A stretch of DNA of 64,000 bases from Prunus persica. Taxonomy: Eukaryota > Streptophyta > Magnoliopsida > Rosales > Rosaceae. Of the stretch, positions 22,210 to 35,489 are shown piece after piece. The stretch lies in assembly GCF_000346465.2 (NCBI RefSeq), contig NC_034014.1, forward strand, positions 18,859,956-18,923,955, written 5' to 3'. Numbering within the stretch: the stretch's first letter is position 1; each line of letters starts with the position of its first letter. The translations under genes were made by a program, and so were the position numbers. The notes beneath the pieces were generated by a model that did no database searches, was not told the DNA's origin, and saw only the letters and a list, made by a program, of their open reading frames with translations.

Positions 22210-25186
22210 TTGTTGTTTGTAGGTGATCTACAGTTATTTACTTTTGAAATTCACCATGGGGGGTATTTTAAAAAGGGGAAGTATGTGGGAGGTACTGTAC
22301 AATGGGCAGACAATTGTAATAAAGATCAGTTGTCTATGCTAGACTTATATGATGTTGCTAAATCACTAGGATACAACCATATAAAAGTCGATTATCGTTA
22401 TAGGTCCACAATATTGGGTTATGTGGCAATTCGAGTAGACGTGGATGTGTTTGAGTTTATATGTGAGATACCTGCATTAAGGGTTCACGGTTTGTACATC
22501 ACAGAAAAGCCAGAACCCACCTTGTTAGAGAATGAAGCCTTTACAGCTGTAATTAACTTTTAGAATTTACTTCAACCACAATTGATACATGTAGATGTAC
22601 AAGATGATGTGAACATTACTGATGATGCCGATGATGAAGCTGAAGAGGAAGATGAGGAGTAGCAGGTAGATGAGGAAGATGAGGAGCAGTAGGTAGATGA
22701 GGAAGAAGATGTAAATCTTAATAGAAAGGATGATGGCGAAGAGCCCCTATAGTTCATAGATAGGACTACGAGCAAACAAATGAAGAACAAGATAGACAAA
22801 AAGGAGCAGAAGATGATAGGTGGTTTGATAGGCATGTAGTGGATGAAGCTGTTGAAAAACCACAGAGAGAACCTGGTGATGTTCCAAGTGATGACTACAA
22901 CTTAGAGGACCTTCCAAGCGTTTCAGAAGATGAAGATGAAGTTGATGAAAATATAGGTGTGAAAAAGGTTAGTTGCAGAAGAAAAGCTCCTAGGTTCAAG
23001 CAATTCAAAAGGGAGACTGATTTATTTAATCCAGTATTTCATATTGGAATGGAGTTTACTAACATGGAACAATATAGGGAGACCATAAGATTCTATGCAG
23101 TTTCAAGTGCTAGGCCACTGAGATTGGTCAAGAATGACCCTCACAGGGTTAGGATGGTGTGTAGAAGTGGAGGAAAGGCTAAAAAAAAAAAAAGAGAAAA
23201 AAAAGAAGAGAAAAACGTGAACAAAATGCTGGAAAGGATGATGGAGAAGAAAATAGAGAAAATGGTGGAGAAAAAGGTAAAGAAAAGAGGGATGTCAAGT
23301 CTGATTGGTTGCTATATGCATCTTATGTGAGAAAATGACCTACTACTAGGATCAAGACATATCAACCTAAGCATGTATGTGAAAGGATGCAGAAGACCAA
23401 ATTTGCCACTTCTTCGGCTTGCTCAAAGGTTTGATGAGGACTTGAGAGATAATCTTAATATGTCTGTGTCGGATTTCATGAAGATCGTGAGGAAGAATTA
23501 TGGCATAGATATCACTACAAACCAATTTTATAAAGCCAAGAGCATAGCTAAAGAGTTAATACATGGAAGTATTGAAGAACAATACACAAAATTGTGTGAT
23601 TATTATGAAGAGTTGAAGGCACACAATCCAGGTAGCACTGTATTAACCAAGACTAATTTGCGAGGGGACAACTCAGTATTTAAAAGAATATATATATATA
23701 TATATATATTTGGTGGATTGAAGAAGAGCTTTATTGCAAGATGCAGGCCAACTGTGGGTTTTGATGGTTGTCATGTGATGGGAACTCATCCAGGACAGAT
23801 TTTATATGCAGTTGGTATTGATGCGAATAATGGGATGTACCCTGTCGCATTTGCTGTGATTGAAGTAGAAAATACCGAGACTTGGACATGATTTATGGAG
23901 ATTTTCTTTACTGATGTTGGGTGTGAAAATGGTAATGGTTAAGTGTTCATGTCATATAAGCAAAAGGGTTTGGGGCAAGCCATTAGGGATTTGATGCCCA
24001 CTGCTGAACTCATGCATTGTGTTAGGCACCTTCACAATAATTTCAAGATTGCTGGTCACAATGGACTAGCATTGAAGCAAAGATTGTGGGCAGCTACTAG
24101 ATCAACTACATTACCCAGATTTGAAGTTGAGATGGAGAAGATGATGAAGAAGATGTAATCTCAATCGGATGCAGCTTACAGATGACTTCAAGAAAGGCCA
24201 TCAAATCATTGGAGTATGTCACACTTCACAACTCATTCTAAGTGTGATATGCTTCTTAACAACTTGTGTGAGTCTTTTACTCAGCTATTATTGAAGCAAG
24301 GGATAAGCTAATTCTTACACTACTAGAGAGAATTCGAAGTTATTTGATGCTAAGAATGGCTAGACTTAGAGAAATTGTTTGGGCACATGATGTTGGTCCT
24401 AGGATTTTTGGAATTGTTGAGAAGCTAACAACTAAGAGCACTCAATGCATAGCATCTTATGCTGGTGGGGGGAAATATCAAGTTAATAACATCAATGATA
24501 GGATGTATGTAGTGGATTTGGAGAGGCACACGTGCACTTGCAGAAAGTGGGACTTATGTAGAATCCCTTGTTTACATTCTATGGTTGTAATTGCCAAAAC
24601 AGAGAAAAGCCCTTATGACTTTGTGCATTCACTTTACAAAAGAGCTGCATATGAGAGGGCTTATGAGAGTTATATATCTCCAATACCTAGTCAAGAATAC
24701 TGGAGAAAAACATGGCATATACCCATCAAGCCACCTATTTACCACAAACAACCAGGAAGGCCTAGAACAAGTAGGCAAAAAGAGCTTGATGAGATACCAA
24801 AAAATGCAACAAAGCTGAGGAGATATGAGATTGTTATTTATTGTAAAACTTGTGGAGGTGAAGGTCACAATTCTACAAGTTGTGGCAACAATGGATAAAG
24901 ATGAGGAAGACATGTATGAACTTTGTGATTATTTTTGTTAATATGAACTTTGTTGAAGGTACAATTTTGGTCCTTTATTTGATATGAACTTTTTTATTAT
25001 TTTTTGCTCAAAGAACAAGCTAGAGGCAGGGGAAGGGCAACAAGAGTTCAAGGTAGGGAAAGGGGAACAAGTATGCCAAGTGTACATGTAAGACAACCAG
25101 ATCAAGCTGAGACTTCAATCCAAGCTAGACCTTTTAGAAGAACAAAGCTTGGGGTAATACCATATGTACTGATTTGCTTTCAATAA
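22210..25186 (+). pseudogene. MULE transposase, decayed
   Basis: Domains in order: a PB1-like N-terminal domain (22210-22560, after an AG acceptor); an acidic linker (22560-22960); a MuDR-type DNA-binding segment (about 23000-23160); the transposase core (23373-24158); a SWIM zinc finger with CTCRKWDLCRIPCLH (about 24530-24580); a CCHC knuckle CKTCGGEGHNSTSC (about 24850); and a basic RGRGR tail (25004-25186). It is broken by several in-frame stops in the linker and core (for example near 22562, 22661, 22692, 23889 and 23941) and by at least one frameshift near 23415. The place of the second catalytic Asp (usually S-D-x-Q-K-G) reads SYKQKG, so that residue is lost. The first Asp (FDGCHVMG) is kept. 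It cannot be active. Confidence 0.9.
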
Positions 25187-25780
25187 TTAAATTAAATGTT
25201 TAAACTAAATTTTGATTGATTTGCGGATTTTAGTCATTCAAATAGGCGAGAAGAGGGGGGCAAGTGTTTGAACTAACAAGGCAGCTTGCTCAAACTGGTG
25301 CTACCTTACAGGGAAATAAAATTGGGCATGCTTCTCAACCAAACTCAGAAAATGTACCTCTACCAAAAATATCAAGGCCATAGAGAGTGTAGTTGAGATT
25401 TGCTGATTTTGGTCATGTGTGCTCATCGGGCTTATTTTGGTTTTTTTGGAACATCAAAACATTATGACTGCTTATTTTGTTTTGTAATGGATATGTTTTG
25501 GAACATTTGATTTTGATGAATTTGTAGCTGATATGGTCCTAGGATTCTTAGACTGATTTCAATGGATTAGTATTGGAACACAAATGTTTTAGTTGGATTA
25601 CTGTTAGAACACATAAGTTTTGCTTGGATTAGTGTTGGAACAGATGTTTTGTAATAGATATCTTTGCCTGGAATGGATATGTTTTGGTTGGATAGTGTTG
25701 CAACACATATGTTCGCTTGCTTGCTTATATGACCTTTTGGCCAATTGGAAACAAAATTGTCAAAACACAACTGATACATT

Positions 25781-26385
25781 CTATTACATTCAACAAAAAG
25801 ACCAAAAGTCCATCTATTACACCTTTGCCACACAACTGATACACAACATTTCATTAAGTCTCACTCCCCTTTATTTCTAGTTACATATTACATAGACAAC
25901 TTCAAATATCCTTCATTGTCTTTGCCTTTCCTATACATCAACCACAAAACTATCACAAACAATAAACAAGATACCTAAAACCAAGGGATTTTTTTTTTCT
26001 TTTTCAGCTTCTCTGGCCAAGACTTTTTTGCATCTTCCATCATATTTATTTTTCGTAGCAGCCTAGGTATAATTTGCTTTGATGCCATTACATTCAACAA
26101 AAAGACCAAAAGTCCATCTATTACACATCTGCCACATAACTGATACACGACATTTCATTAAGTTTCACTCCCCTTTATTTCTAGTTCATATTGCATAGGC
26201 AACTTCAAATATTCTTCATTGTCTTTGCCGTTCCCATACATCAACCACAAAACTATCACAAACAATAAACAAGACACCCAAAATCAAGGGTTTTTTTTTC
26301 CAGCTTCTCTGGCCGAGACTTTTTTGCATCTTCCATTATGTTTATTTTCCGTAGTAGCCCAGGTATAATTTGCTTTGACATCTCA
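25781..26385. repeat. Direct duplication, about 307 bp, inside the MULE
   Basis: Two copies begin ATTACATTCAACAAAAAGACC at 25781 and 26089. They run in parallel through CACTCCCCTTTATTTC and CTTCTCTGGCC with scattered differences. They lie between the transposase and the right terminal repeat. Confidence 0.75.
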
Positions 26386-27403
26386 CACATTTGTGGGTCA
26401 CCCCATTCCCAAAATCTACATCTATTCTGCACATTTGTAATAACAAATTGATAATAAAAAACAAAACAAAACATGTGCATCAGTCCAAATTTCTAATAGA
26501 AAACCTAAATTTCAAATCTGCAAACCAAATTTCAATTACAAATTTACCCTCCCACAAATATAAAACCTCCTCCTTGGATGTACAGCAGTCCACGATGTTT
26601 AGATTTTCATAGTCTTCCCACAGTAGCAGATGACTAAAGGCACCATTAATGAACTACCCTCTTCACCTTGTGAATTCCACCTCTGTAACCCATGACCTCC
26701 ATGACCTCTGCCAGGCAAGGACCTCCTCATCTAGTAATATTGAGTTTTCTCCTAAACCCTAGATTCCCTTTTATTAGGGTACGAAAATGGAGGTTGGAAA
26801 AATGGAGGGAAAGTCATTTGGGAAAAAAACGAGCCAAAAAGAAGGAACTAATGGCTGAAGCATGGGTTGAGTTCAGTGGAGGCGCGAAATGACAAAATTA
26901 ACTTCCAACTTTACGGCATAATGGATGGGAAGTGCCAGATTTTGACGTCGGAGGGCACACTAGCCAAAAAAAATAGTTCGGTTCCTTATTTTTCTAAAAA
27001 AAAAAAGGATAGGGAGCCAATCAAAAGTTATGTACAAGTTCAAGGGGCAAATCACCAGTATACCCTATTTGTAATGTCTTTCCTGGTAAATAAAGTAACC
27101 TCCAATGATGGTTCATCAAAAGAAAGGTTAGCAATTTCAAGTATCCTAACACCTTCTTCACCCAAGCTATCAAATCCATCTCCAACAACATCCCACATTT
27201 GAGTAACACCTTCTTTGTAACTTGGGCTCTTCCTTGATAAAAGACAAAGATTAATAGGCACAAATACCAAGTATTAAGCTCTTTGGAGTGTTAACTTGTT
27301 TCTTCTTAAAGAGTGAATGAAACTACATATACTCCAATTTCTTTCACAACACGAGTAGGAACAATGTTGTCGCAGTAGTTTCAAAGCTATGGATTAGAGA
27401 GTT

Positions 27404-27508
27404 GGTGTCACCGCCCGATTCGAGAATAAAGAATATGGTATTGTATGACTATGGTATGACTCACACCCTGATTCGGGAATATTTCTTATTCTCGAATCGA
27501 GTGGTCAC
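27404..27508. repeat. Imperfect hairpin of about 105 bp
   Basis: GATTCGAGAATAAAGAATAT on the left faces ATATTTCTTATTCTCGAATC on the right, with GTCACC and GGTCAC outside. It may be a tiny MITE within the hAT gene. Confidence 0.6.
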
Positions 27509-28306
27509 AGTTGGTGTTGAAGCTCCATGAACAATCCACCATCATTGGTTCCATGTGAAACCTATCATTCATAGCATCAATAGCTCAAAAGTTGTCTAAG
27601 CACATTGAAAAAGAGGTATACTCCACATTGTTATCTCTTCTAGTCCGGTCATCTGAAAAGTATTTCTCAAGACACTTTTTTCTTTCTATTGTAATCTCGG
27701 CGACTTGGTGTGGAGCAACACAGCTAGGATCTTCTTGCAGCCATTCTGGACTATAAAACCTAAAAGTAAAGTATGATATCATTTTATAAAATTATCATAA
27801 TATGAAAAGTAAATTTTTAATACTTTAAAAAGAAAGAAGCACATAATACTTACCTAGGATTTAAAGAATGTGCCAAACAATAGAGTGGTGTGCTACTCTT
27901 GGGTCTATCACTCCACTAAAATGTGATACACCACATCAAAGAATTCGCTTTGTTCATGTAGTTGCTTGTGCTCTTTCCTATAGATAGCTTCACCTTCTCT
28001 ATCATATAAACCAAGTGAAGAAAGATTTTTCTGTGTCAGCCATCCCAATCATCTCGAGCTTAGAAAGCTTGTAAAGGAAAGGTTATATAATCAATCTCAT
28101 CCCAAAAGTATTCATCCAATATATTTTCCTTCACTGCGCTTGCTTTGCCAACATCATCCTCTTTATATAAAGACCAATTTGGACTAATCACCATTTGTTG
28201 TAGACCTTCCTTTACTTCCTTAAATCTTCTAATCATCACAAGTTATGGAGAGCATCTTCAATTTGCAGTGGTCTTTATACATAGCCAATCTTATATTATG
28301 CTTTAA

Positions 28307-28425
28307 TATAGGGGTGGGCATCGAGACCAAAAAATCGGGACAATGAACCACACCGTATGGAAAAAACAGGAAAAAAATGTGTTGACTAAAAAGTCAACAA
28401 ACTGACACCGAACCTGACTGGACCG
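28307..28425. mobile_element. hAT end fragment
   Basis: TAGGGGTGGGCATCGAGACC is a typical hAT terminal sequence. The opposite end is missing, so this is a scrap lying in the older transposase gene. Confidence 0.4.
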
Positions 28426-30304
28426 ATTCAAATCCAACTACAACAATGTCTAAAATCCAACTACATTGATCATACCAATTATCATTTGATTTTGGTGAAC
28501 ATATGCTCTTCAAAGCAAGATTGAGAGTTTGAACCACACATGGTGTCCAAAAGATATTGGGATATCCAACCACAACAAGTAATCCAGCAGCTCTACAAAC
28601 TGGCGCATTGTCAGTGATTACTTGAACCACATTTTGATAACCAATTTCCTTAATGGAGTCAATAATAAAGTTGGCAATACAATGTTTGTCCTTGCACTCA
28701 TTGTCACAATTAATTCCCTTTAAGGACATAGGCCCACTCTCACAAGTTGCCATAATATTAATAAGTGGTCTACTTTGCGAATATGTCCACCCATCACTAC
28801 ACACATTTACACATTTAGTGCTCGATATACCCTTGATTAGTTGTAAACACCGCTCAATGTGGCTCGACTCTTGTTGTAAAAAAGTAGTTCTTAGTGCATT
28901 GTAACCTGGTGGAACATATCATAAAAGCGCAGAAGCACGAAGATAGAAGTTTCGATAATATGGATTCCTTGCAAGGTGGAAGGACAATCCACCTGTATAA
29001 AACATCCTTGCAACTTCAACATTACATTGTTCTCTAACCTCCTTTTGAAAAGCTCCATCATGGGGACCATTCATTCAATTTCTCTTCTTTTGCTCAACAT
29101 TAGAAACAGAATAACAAAGTAAATAACTAGTATTAGGCAAAGACACTTGTCTTGGAGCTATACTTTTGAACCGGTATTCACATTCTCTCTCAAGTTTTTT
29201 CATCTTAGCACAAACTTCATCAGTAACCTTTTTGCAAGTTGCAATCCCATTTCTCGACATTTTCAACCAATAAAACTTGACTCTAGAGTAGGAGTCTTTG
29301 TAAGTATTATGACAATAATTGCATTCAAACATAGTATTTCCTCCTCATTTTCCTAATTTTTCACGCCTTTTAACATACTTCCACAATGGAAAATGATCAT
29401 CTACTTTGATTTCAGTATTCTCCGTAGGATTAACATTAGCACTTGCATTATTATTCGAATGACTCATGTTCCTGAGTATAAAGAGATTTCAACATATTGA
29501 ACATAACATTATTAAATTGCCTAAACACAACTTCTTCTTTTTTCTAAACAAAAGTGCTCTTCACGTGGGGCGATGAAGTTCTTTCATTGACTTGCCTTTT
29601 TTGCAAGTCCTTATGTAATATATATTATATTTTGTTATAATATTATTACTTTTTATTATAATATTATTATTACTACTGGGGTGAGAATGTGAGAGTATTT
29701 TAAACAAACGGATAAGATCATAATAGAAAAGCATGATAAAACAAAATACAGAACATACCAAACGATGAAGCAGAAAAACTAGAAAATTCACGAGCAATCC
29801 ACCACGGCCACACCAGATTAATTCAAGAACCAAAATATATAAGATATTTGATTTAAGGTATGGATGAAGAATAAGAATTGATGAGTAGGCAGCACTGGGC
29901 TTCTTTATTTATATAGAAGAAGATCTGATACCAAAAAAAGAAGAAGTGCATGAGACGTTTTCATGGTTTCAAAACACGTAAGGATAACTTTTTGTGTTCT
30001 TCAAGACTTCAAATTTGTTCCTACTTTTAATTTTCCCTCTTGAAGCCAAAATTAGACCAAAACGTATCCTAAAAATCGAATACCCGTATCCATAATGTCA
30101 TATATGCGTATACTTTCGTTGTTAACCATATTCGAGTTCACATGTGTCCAGCTTGTATCATATCCCCCAGCGTATCTGATACAGATACGCATCTTAATCA
30201 GCGTATCCGTACTTCATAGACTACCACCAGCTTCGCTGTTACTGCCTCCATCAAAACATAGACAAAACATCATCTAGTAGGTATTACAACTCTCCAGAAG
30301 AGAT

Positions 30305-31880
30305 TGTTAAAAATATGCCCTTAAAGCCAACTAATTATGTAATAATTAGAGTTAAGAACATCTTTGATGAAAGACATATTATGTTATCAATGGGCAAGAA
30401 AGGTTGCTTTATATATTAAACCATCTTATATTATCTTTCAATATGTAGAACAACCATAGTCCAAGGAATACACAAGTGGATATGAGAGCTCTGTAACGAG
30501 ATTGCATACATGGATACTTCTCATCATCCCTAAATCCTAAGTATATTCCTGGTCATAAGAATATTGATTGGGCGTCTCAAGTCATTAACTGTGGAGACAC
30601 ATCGATATGTTTGTAGGTGCTTGTAAAAGAATAAGTACACTGAACGCAATCCAACACTTGAGTTACAGCATGGAAGTCTTTACTCACATGTCAAGATGGA
30701 ACTCATAAATTGCAATGGTGCAAACTAATCCTTAGACTTGAGGCATCATAGATGTTTTGTGGCTATGTTGTTAATCTTTGAGGGCACTATACGGTCATGC
30801 TGAATTAGGCATAACTTAAAGGTGCTCATCAGGATTCTCAATAGAGTCATTGAAGCAAATGAATGTACAACAAGGAATCTCTACTCTCAGTAAAGGAGAG
30901 AGAATACTCCAAGATATGACTGGTCAAATGTCTGCGCAGAGTAGTGGATAAGCCTTGAAAGAAGAAGTCTTCAAATCTTACCAGGATAATCATACAAAAG
31001 AAATGATTCACATTAGGATATTGACAATCGGATTCCATGATATAATAATGTGAATAAAGAGTACAGACATAATAGAAGGATTGAATTGCACGGTAATTCT
31101 AATTTGAATAGGTTCTTTCATAACGTTTCATTTAGCTCAAATAACCGTGACTTACTGCTAGGCGACAACCATGGTTTGTGGATGTCCTAAAAGGTTTCAA
31201 TTAACCTTTATTAATATGAAGAATTTAATTGTAGAATTTAATTCGTATATCATCTCTGAGGAGTTAAGTCAACCCACTACCTTGCTAAAGGGAACCTACG
31301 GATCTGCACACCCAAAGAATGTGATTAGATGTACAAATGAGGAGAAATGAAATAAGGAGACACAAGTCAATGGTTGATAATCAAATGTCAAAGTCAACGG
31401 TCAAAAGTCAACATGTTGACTTGAGCAACTGATCAAAGTCAAATAGTTCGACTGGGTCAATTAAGTAAGACTATAGTTATAATTTAATAGTTAAATTATA
31501 ATTAAAAGATTAATTATGGAATTAATAATGACATATAGAAATATTGGGTTGGGCTTTTAAATATGATTTAAAAGGAAAAGGACAAAATAGCCCAAAAGGT
31601 TATTGGGCCAAGGGATAAGTGGCACAAGATGACATGAACTATGGACCAAATAGAGCCCCAATACCTACCCAAAAATTTGGCAACTAAGGGGGAGCTCTCC
31701 CTTTACCTTTTTGTATGTATAGGTTGTGGCTAAAGTTCATTTCTTAAGCATTAGATGCATGTTTCCTTCAAGTGGTATCAGAGCCTAGTTCTAGTCTCTT
31801 TGAGCCTTTTATTTTGGTCATTGGTTTTAATATGGACTTGTTTTCAAACTTATGTGATATATGTGTTAGATTTTCTTTTT
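30305..31880 (+). mobile_element. Copia LTR with primer site, truncated element
   Basis: The LTR runs from TGTTAAAAATATGCCC to TTTCCTTCA (31770), about 1.47 kb. It is followed by AGTGGTATCAGAGCC, the standard plant primer site for initiator tRNA-Met. Interior sequence continues only to about 31880, so gag, pol and the second LTR are missing. Related LTR pieces lie at 34380 and 53756. Confidence 0.8.
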
Positions 31881-31884
31881 CGTG

Positions 31885-32893
31885 TCACTTATTCATAAGA
31901 TATGGGATATTGGATAAATGAGTAGGAGTATGAAAAGAAAAATCAAGACATGACACCAATGGGGGTGGTGGCAAGGATGGGCTTTTTGGGTCTTGTGTGT
32001 GTCCATGTGTGAAATGTTTACATGGTTGTGTTAGTCTTGAAATTCTCAGTGTCAATATTAGATGCAGAAGGTGTATTCTCATTATCATTATCACTTTTTC
32101 TAAAGAATGAATGAATAGCCTTTCCTCTCTTCGCTGGTCTATTATCATCATGTAACATTATATCCTAACAAAAAAATATATATCATACACCAACAATCAT
32201 ATATATTCTTACCGTGAGAACCAAAAATACATATATAATCAATAAATATAAACAATAACAACTTAATTACTTTGTAAAATAGAACATTTATCAATTGAAA
32301 TCTTGCATATATAATTATTGTTGTCTCTTTTCTTGTTGCTCTAAGAATCCCCAAAATTTAACGCTCAAACCTTAAAAATCTAACAATAACAATTCAAATT
32401 TAGATTTAAATAAGAAGAAAGAGATAAACATATCAATATTGAAGAATCCACTGAATGATTTTGAAAGGAAGCTAGCAGATGTTTCAGTGTAGTTTTCTCT
32501 TTTACTTTGTTTCGAAGCCCTCTTCTTTTTCGGGTTTACTGTTGCTGTGGTATTTTTATACTATTTTGAAACCCTCTAATTTTTTTGGGGTTTAATGATA
32601 TGCTAATATTTTAATGATTGTTGCCCTAGTTGAAGAACCCACCGAACAAGAGTAGCATGTGGGCTAAGAAAAAAAATACATATTTCATAATCATTTCCTC
32701 TCTTTTTTAATCTTGCTGTAGAGGTGCTTTTGTTTGGCCTTATTCCTTTGTGTGGGTTGAGAAAAAACAAAGTGTTGTGCGGTGCTAATGGGCTAATATT
32801 TCATTATTATATATTTGTTTATACATTGAAGCTTAAGTTGAAAACTTAGCCCCTGGCTATAGCCCACTCAAGCCTCTTGTTAGTTCCACCTTT
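31885..32893 (-). mobile_element. Truncated hAT-like element
   Basis: The right end (32840-32893) carries GGCTATAGCCCACTC and GTTCCACC, like the ends of the complete MITE at 61367-61930. On the minus strand a short frame near 32160-32050 resembles the start of a zinc-finger transposase (RKSDNDNENTPSASN), but the rest and the other end are missing. Confidence 0.45.
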
Positions 32894-32924
32894 GTACGTG
32901 ATCATATTCCAATGTCACACAATA

Positions 32925-33115
32925 ATTACTTCTAAAGATGTCATATTATTATATATAAATATATATGTATTCTAGTTTATTCTAAAAATAACTTGAGACA
33001 AATACCTTATAATTAAAATTTTAATTACTTCTTCTAAAGATGACATATTATTACATCAATAATATATGTATTCAAGTTTATTCTAAAAATAACTTGAGAC
33101 AAATTTCTTATAACT
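32925..33115. repeat. Tandem duplication of about 100 bp
   Basis: TTCTAAAGATG...CATATTATTA...TATTCTAAAAATAACTTGAGAC occurs twice in a row with small differences. Confidence 0.6.
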
Positions 33116-33674
33116 AAAAATATATCTGATTTCTTGAACATGACTCATAGTATATTCAAAATATGTTTTTAAAATGTATTTCTATGCCTAAAGAAACAAT
33201 TTAATACATTGTCTTCTCTATATTCATTTCCTACAAAAATTTACCTTCTAATCTCATCTGGTTTCTGGTTTCAGTTCCCATCAATAAAAGACTATTAAAT
33301 AAGAATATCCACTAATACAATAATAAAATAACATATATTGCACTTCATATTCATAATCAATATATAATACATAAATATAGTATTTACATATAATATACAC
33401 AATTTCAACTAAAATACTCAAAATTATATATAAGTATGTAACATAAAAAAAATACTAAATGGGGTGATGAAAGGGAAGAAAGTGGTTGAGTTAGCAATCC
33501 CCTAGCTTCCCATGTACATTCTACGCTCTTGAATGTAAGCTTCAATAGTTGGATTTGAGTGATTTAGATCCTAAACCAAATCAAACAATTCTATTGCGTC
33601 TATTAGTTGATGTCTCTATTATTAGCATGGACAAGAAATTGTGGATTTAGAGAGGTAAAATAAGGTCATCTTCC
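33116..33674. other. AT-rich spacer
   Basis: I see no gene, repeat or element end here. Confidence 0.4.
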
Positions 33675-34378
33675 AAACAAACATAAGAGTTTACTAGAAT
33701 AAGTTGTATTGCAACGTTTTGGACATTAGGGTACCTTACCTTTGTAAAGTAGATCCTTAAACTTGTAAATTACAAGATTTGGGTAGTAATTTATAAAGTT
33801 TTCTAGGCAAATTACAACGTTATAATTTACCCTAATCCATAATATTCTAATCACCTATTTGCATTGATAAGGATCCATAGTACAATAAATTGGTAGGGGT
33901 GGACCTTAGAGATCTAAAAATTGGTCCGTGTTCTAGTAAACACGAAGGTTTACATGATTAAGGACTAGTATTCCAACGCTTTGGATACTAGGGTACCATA
34001 TCATAAAGTATATTCTTAAACTTGTAAATTACTAGATTTAGCAATTTTTCAAGATTTTTCACCGGATTACAACGTTAGGGTTCACAAAATCTATAATGTT
34101 GTAAATCTTCACTTTACTCGGATGTGGATCCACTTTATAAGATATTGGTAAGTGTGGACCCTGAGAATGTAAATTGAGGTCCTTATTCTAGTAAATATAA
34201 GGGTTTACAAGATTAAGGACCGGTGTTATAATTTTTTGGATACGAGAATATCATAACATTATAAAAAGGATCCCTAAACTTATAAGTTACAAGATTTACA
34301 AGTTTTTCCTCCAGAATTACAACATTAGGATCTACCTAATTCACAATGTTTGTAAATCCTTTTTTTACGACGATATGG
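33675..34378. repeat. Three-copy tandem repeat, unit about 255 bp
   Basis: Landmarks such as GTTTACAAGATTAAGGAC, CTTGTAAATTACAAGATTT and 'GGATACTAGGGTACCAT' recur near 33690-33730, 33950-33990 and 34205-34245, with 10-20 percent divergence by eye. The array sits directly before an LTR fragment starting at 34380. Confidence 0.7.
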
Positions 34379-34379
34379 A

Positions 34380-34835
34380 TGTTAGAAGTATGCCTTGAAA
34401 ACGAATCATTAGATGAAATCTTTCATGAAAACTTCATTTAAACCAAACATCTATGTTAACACTAAAGGGGAAGTATGTCAACTCAGGTAATGGTCCAGAC
34501 GATGACTGTTAACCTATTTGACAAGTCTATGGATTCGTGAGATAAGGAAAGTGATCTAAAGAGGTTAGATGGGAAGGAACATTTTCCTATAACTCATACC
34601 CAAAATGTTCCTGGTCATAAGATCGTTCAATTGGGCATTGACGAACCACAAAGATCGGTACGCACTATATTTCCTCAATTGGGAGGATGACTGGTCTTGA
34701 GTCATTCGTGTACGGACACTAAGATAAATGCATAGGTGCTCGCTAGAGAACGAGTTCACTAAACACAATCAAACTAGAAATCTTGTATGGAAGTTTTACT
34801 TACATGTCAAACGAGATGCCATTGATGAGAGTCTC
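34380..34835 (+). mobile_element. Copia LTR fragment
   Basis: It starts TGTTAGAAGTATGCC and follows the LTRs at 30305 and 53756 through GTCATAAGATCG and TTACATGTCAAA, then breaks off. Confidence 0.65.
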
Positions 34836-35489
34836 AAATTACATCTTTTTAATATTATTTTAGAGACTTTATCATATAATTTTGGCTTAATAAATATAAT
34901 TTCACTTGTTGTTACATTTTATTCTCACCAATTGGATTTATGAATTTTCTATATCAATTTGGTGAACTTATTACGTGAATTTATCTTTTGTAGGAAGTTG
35001 GAAAGCCAAAAGATGAAGATATATATTTGTCCAAGTTCAAGCCGAGTGTGAAGAGAATTGCTGGCGGATTTTATTGAAGAATTGATTGTGGGATTATTGT
35101 GATTATAAAGAGAAGTAAAGAGGGAGAAGAGAAGACAAAACCGTTAAAGCTAAAGAACCTATTTCATGTCATTCATAGCCATTTAACGCCTACTACCTCA
35201 CCATTATTTCTTTTTCACTAACTCTCCACGATCAACACATGTTTAATCCAATTAATCCCTCACTTAAACCCTTCATTACCCACCATGAATGTATTAACTT
35301 TCCACTCACCTCATTAACTACTATAAATCAACTTATTTGGCAAGGGGGCCACTGTGACAGATTTCTTTATCCATTTCATTCAAAATTTAGTTATGTTTTC
35401 CTTTGTAATGAGTTTCTAGAACTCTAGTTAAGGCTAAAGGGAATGTTCTTTGAGTAAGTTTATGAATTTTTCTTTAATCCAATATATGG

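Larger units (their letters stand above)
21513..27065 (+). mobile_element. Mutator-like element (MULE) nested in the hAT
   Basis: Terminal inverted repeats of about 190 bases run inward from 21513 and 27065. They share GGTGATTTGCCCC, GACGTCAAAATCTGGCACTT and GTCATTTCGC. The exact 9-bp duplication TATTTGTAA flanks the element (21504-21512, 27066-27074), the standard MULE length. The interior holds a decayed transposase and, at 25781-26385, two direct copies of a 307-base unit. Confidence 0.92.
27075..29467 (-). pseudogene. hAT transposase (DUF659 type), decayed and cut by the MULE
   Basis: Read from 29467 downward: a start MSHSNNNASANVNP; a BED-type zinc finger region (CNYCHNTYKDS, about 29300); the DUF659 segment CSDGWTYSQSRPLINIMATC (about 28800) and VITDNAPVC (28610), which keep the two acidic residues typical of hAT enzymes; a central part with frameshifts (28300-27800); FYSPEWLQEDPSCV after an intron-like gap (about 27760); and the C-terminal MWDVVGDGFDS (about 27200). 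It stops where the MULE inserted. In-frame stops at about 29370 and 28040 and a hAT-like scrap at 28307 make it non-functional. Confidence 0.85.
21256..30219 (-). mobile_element. Old hAT transposon interrupted by a MULE
   Basis: The outer ends are CTATGAAG...GGATACGG on the left and, reversed, CTATGAAGTACGGATACG on the right. The identical 8-bp duplication ACTACCAC flanks both (21248-21255, 30220-30227), the length expected of hAT elements. Further GATACG words lie just inside each end. Without the MULE the element is about 3.4 kb. Its transposase reads on the minus strand and is decayed (27075-29467). Confidence 0.85.
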
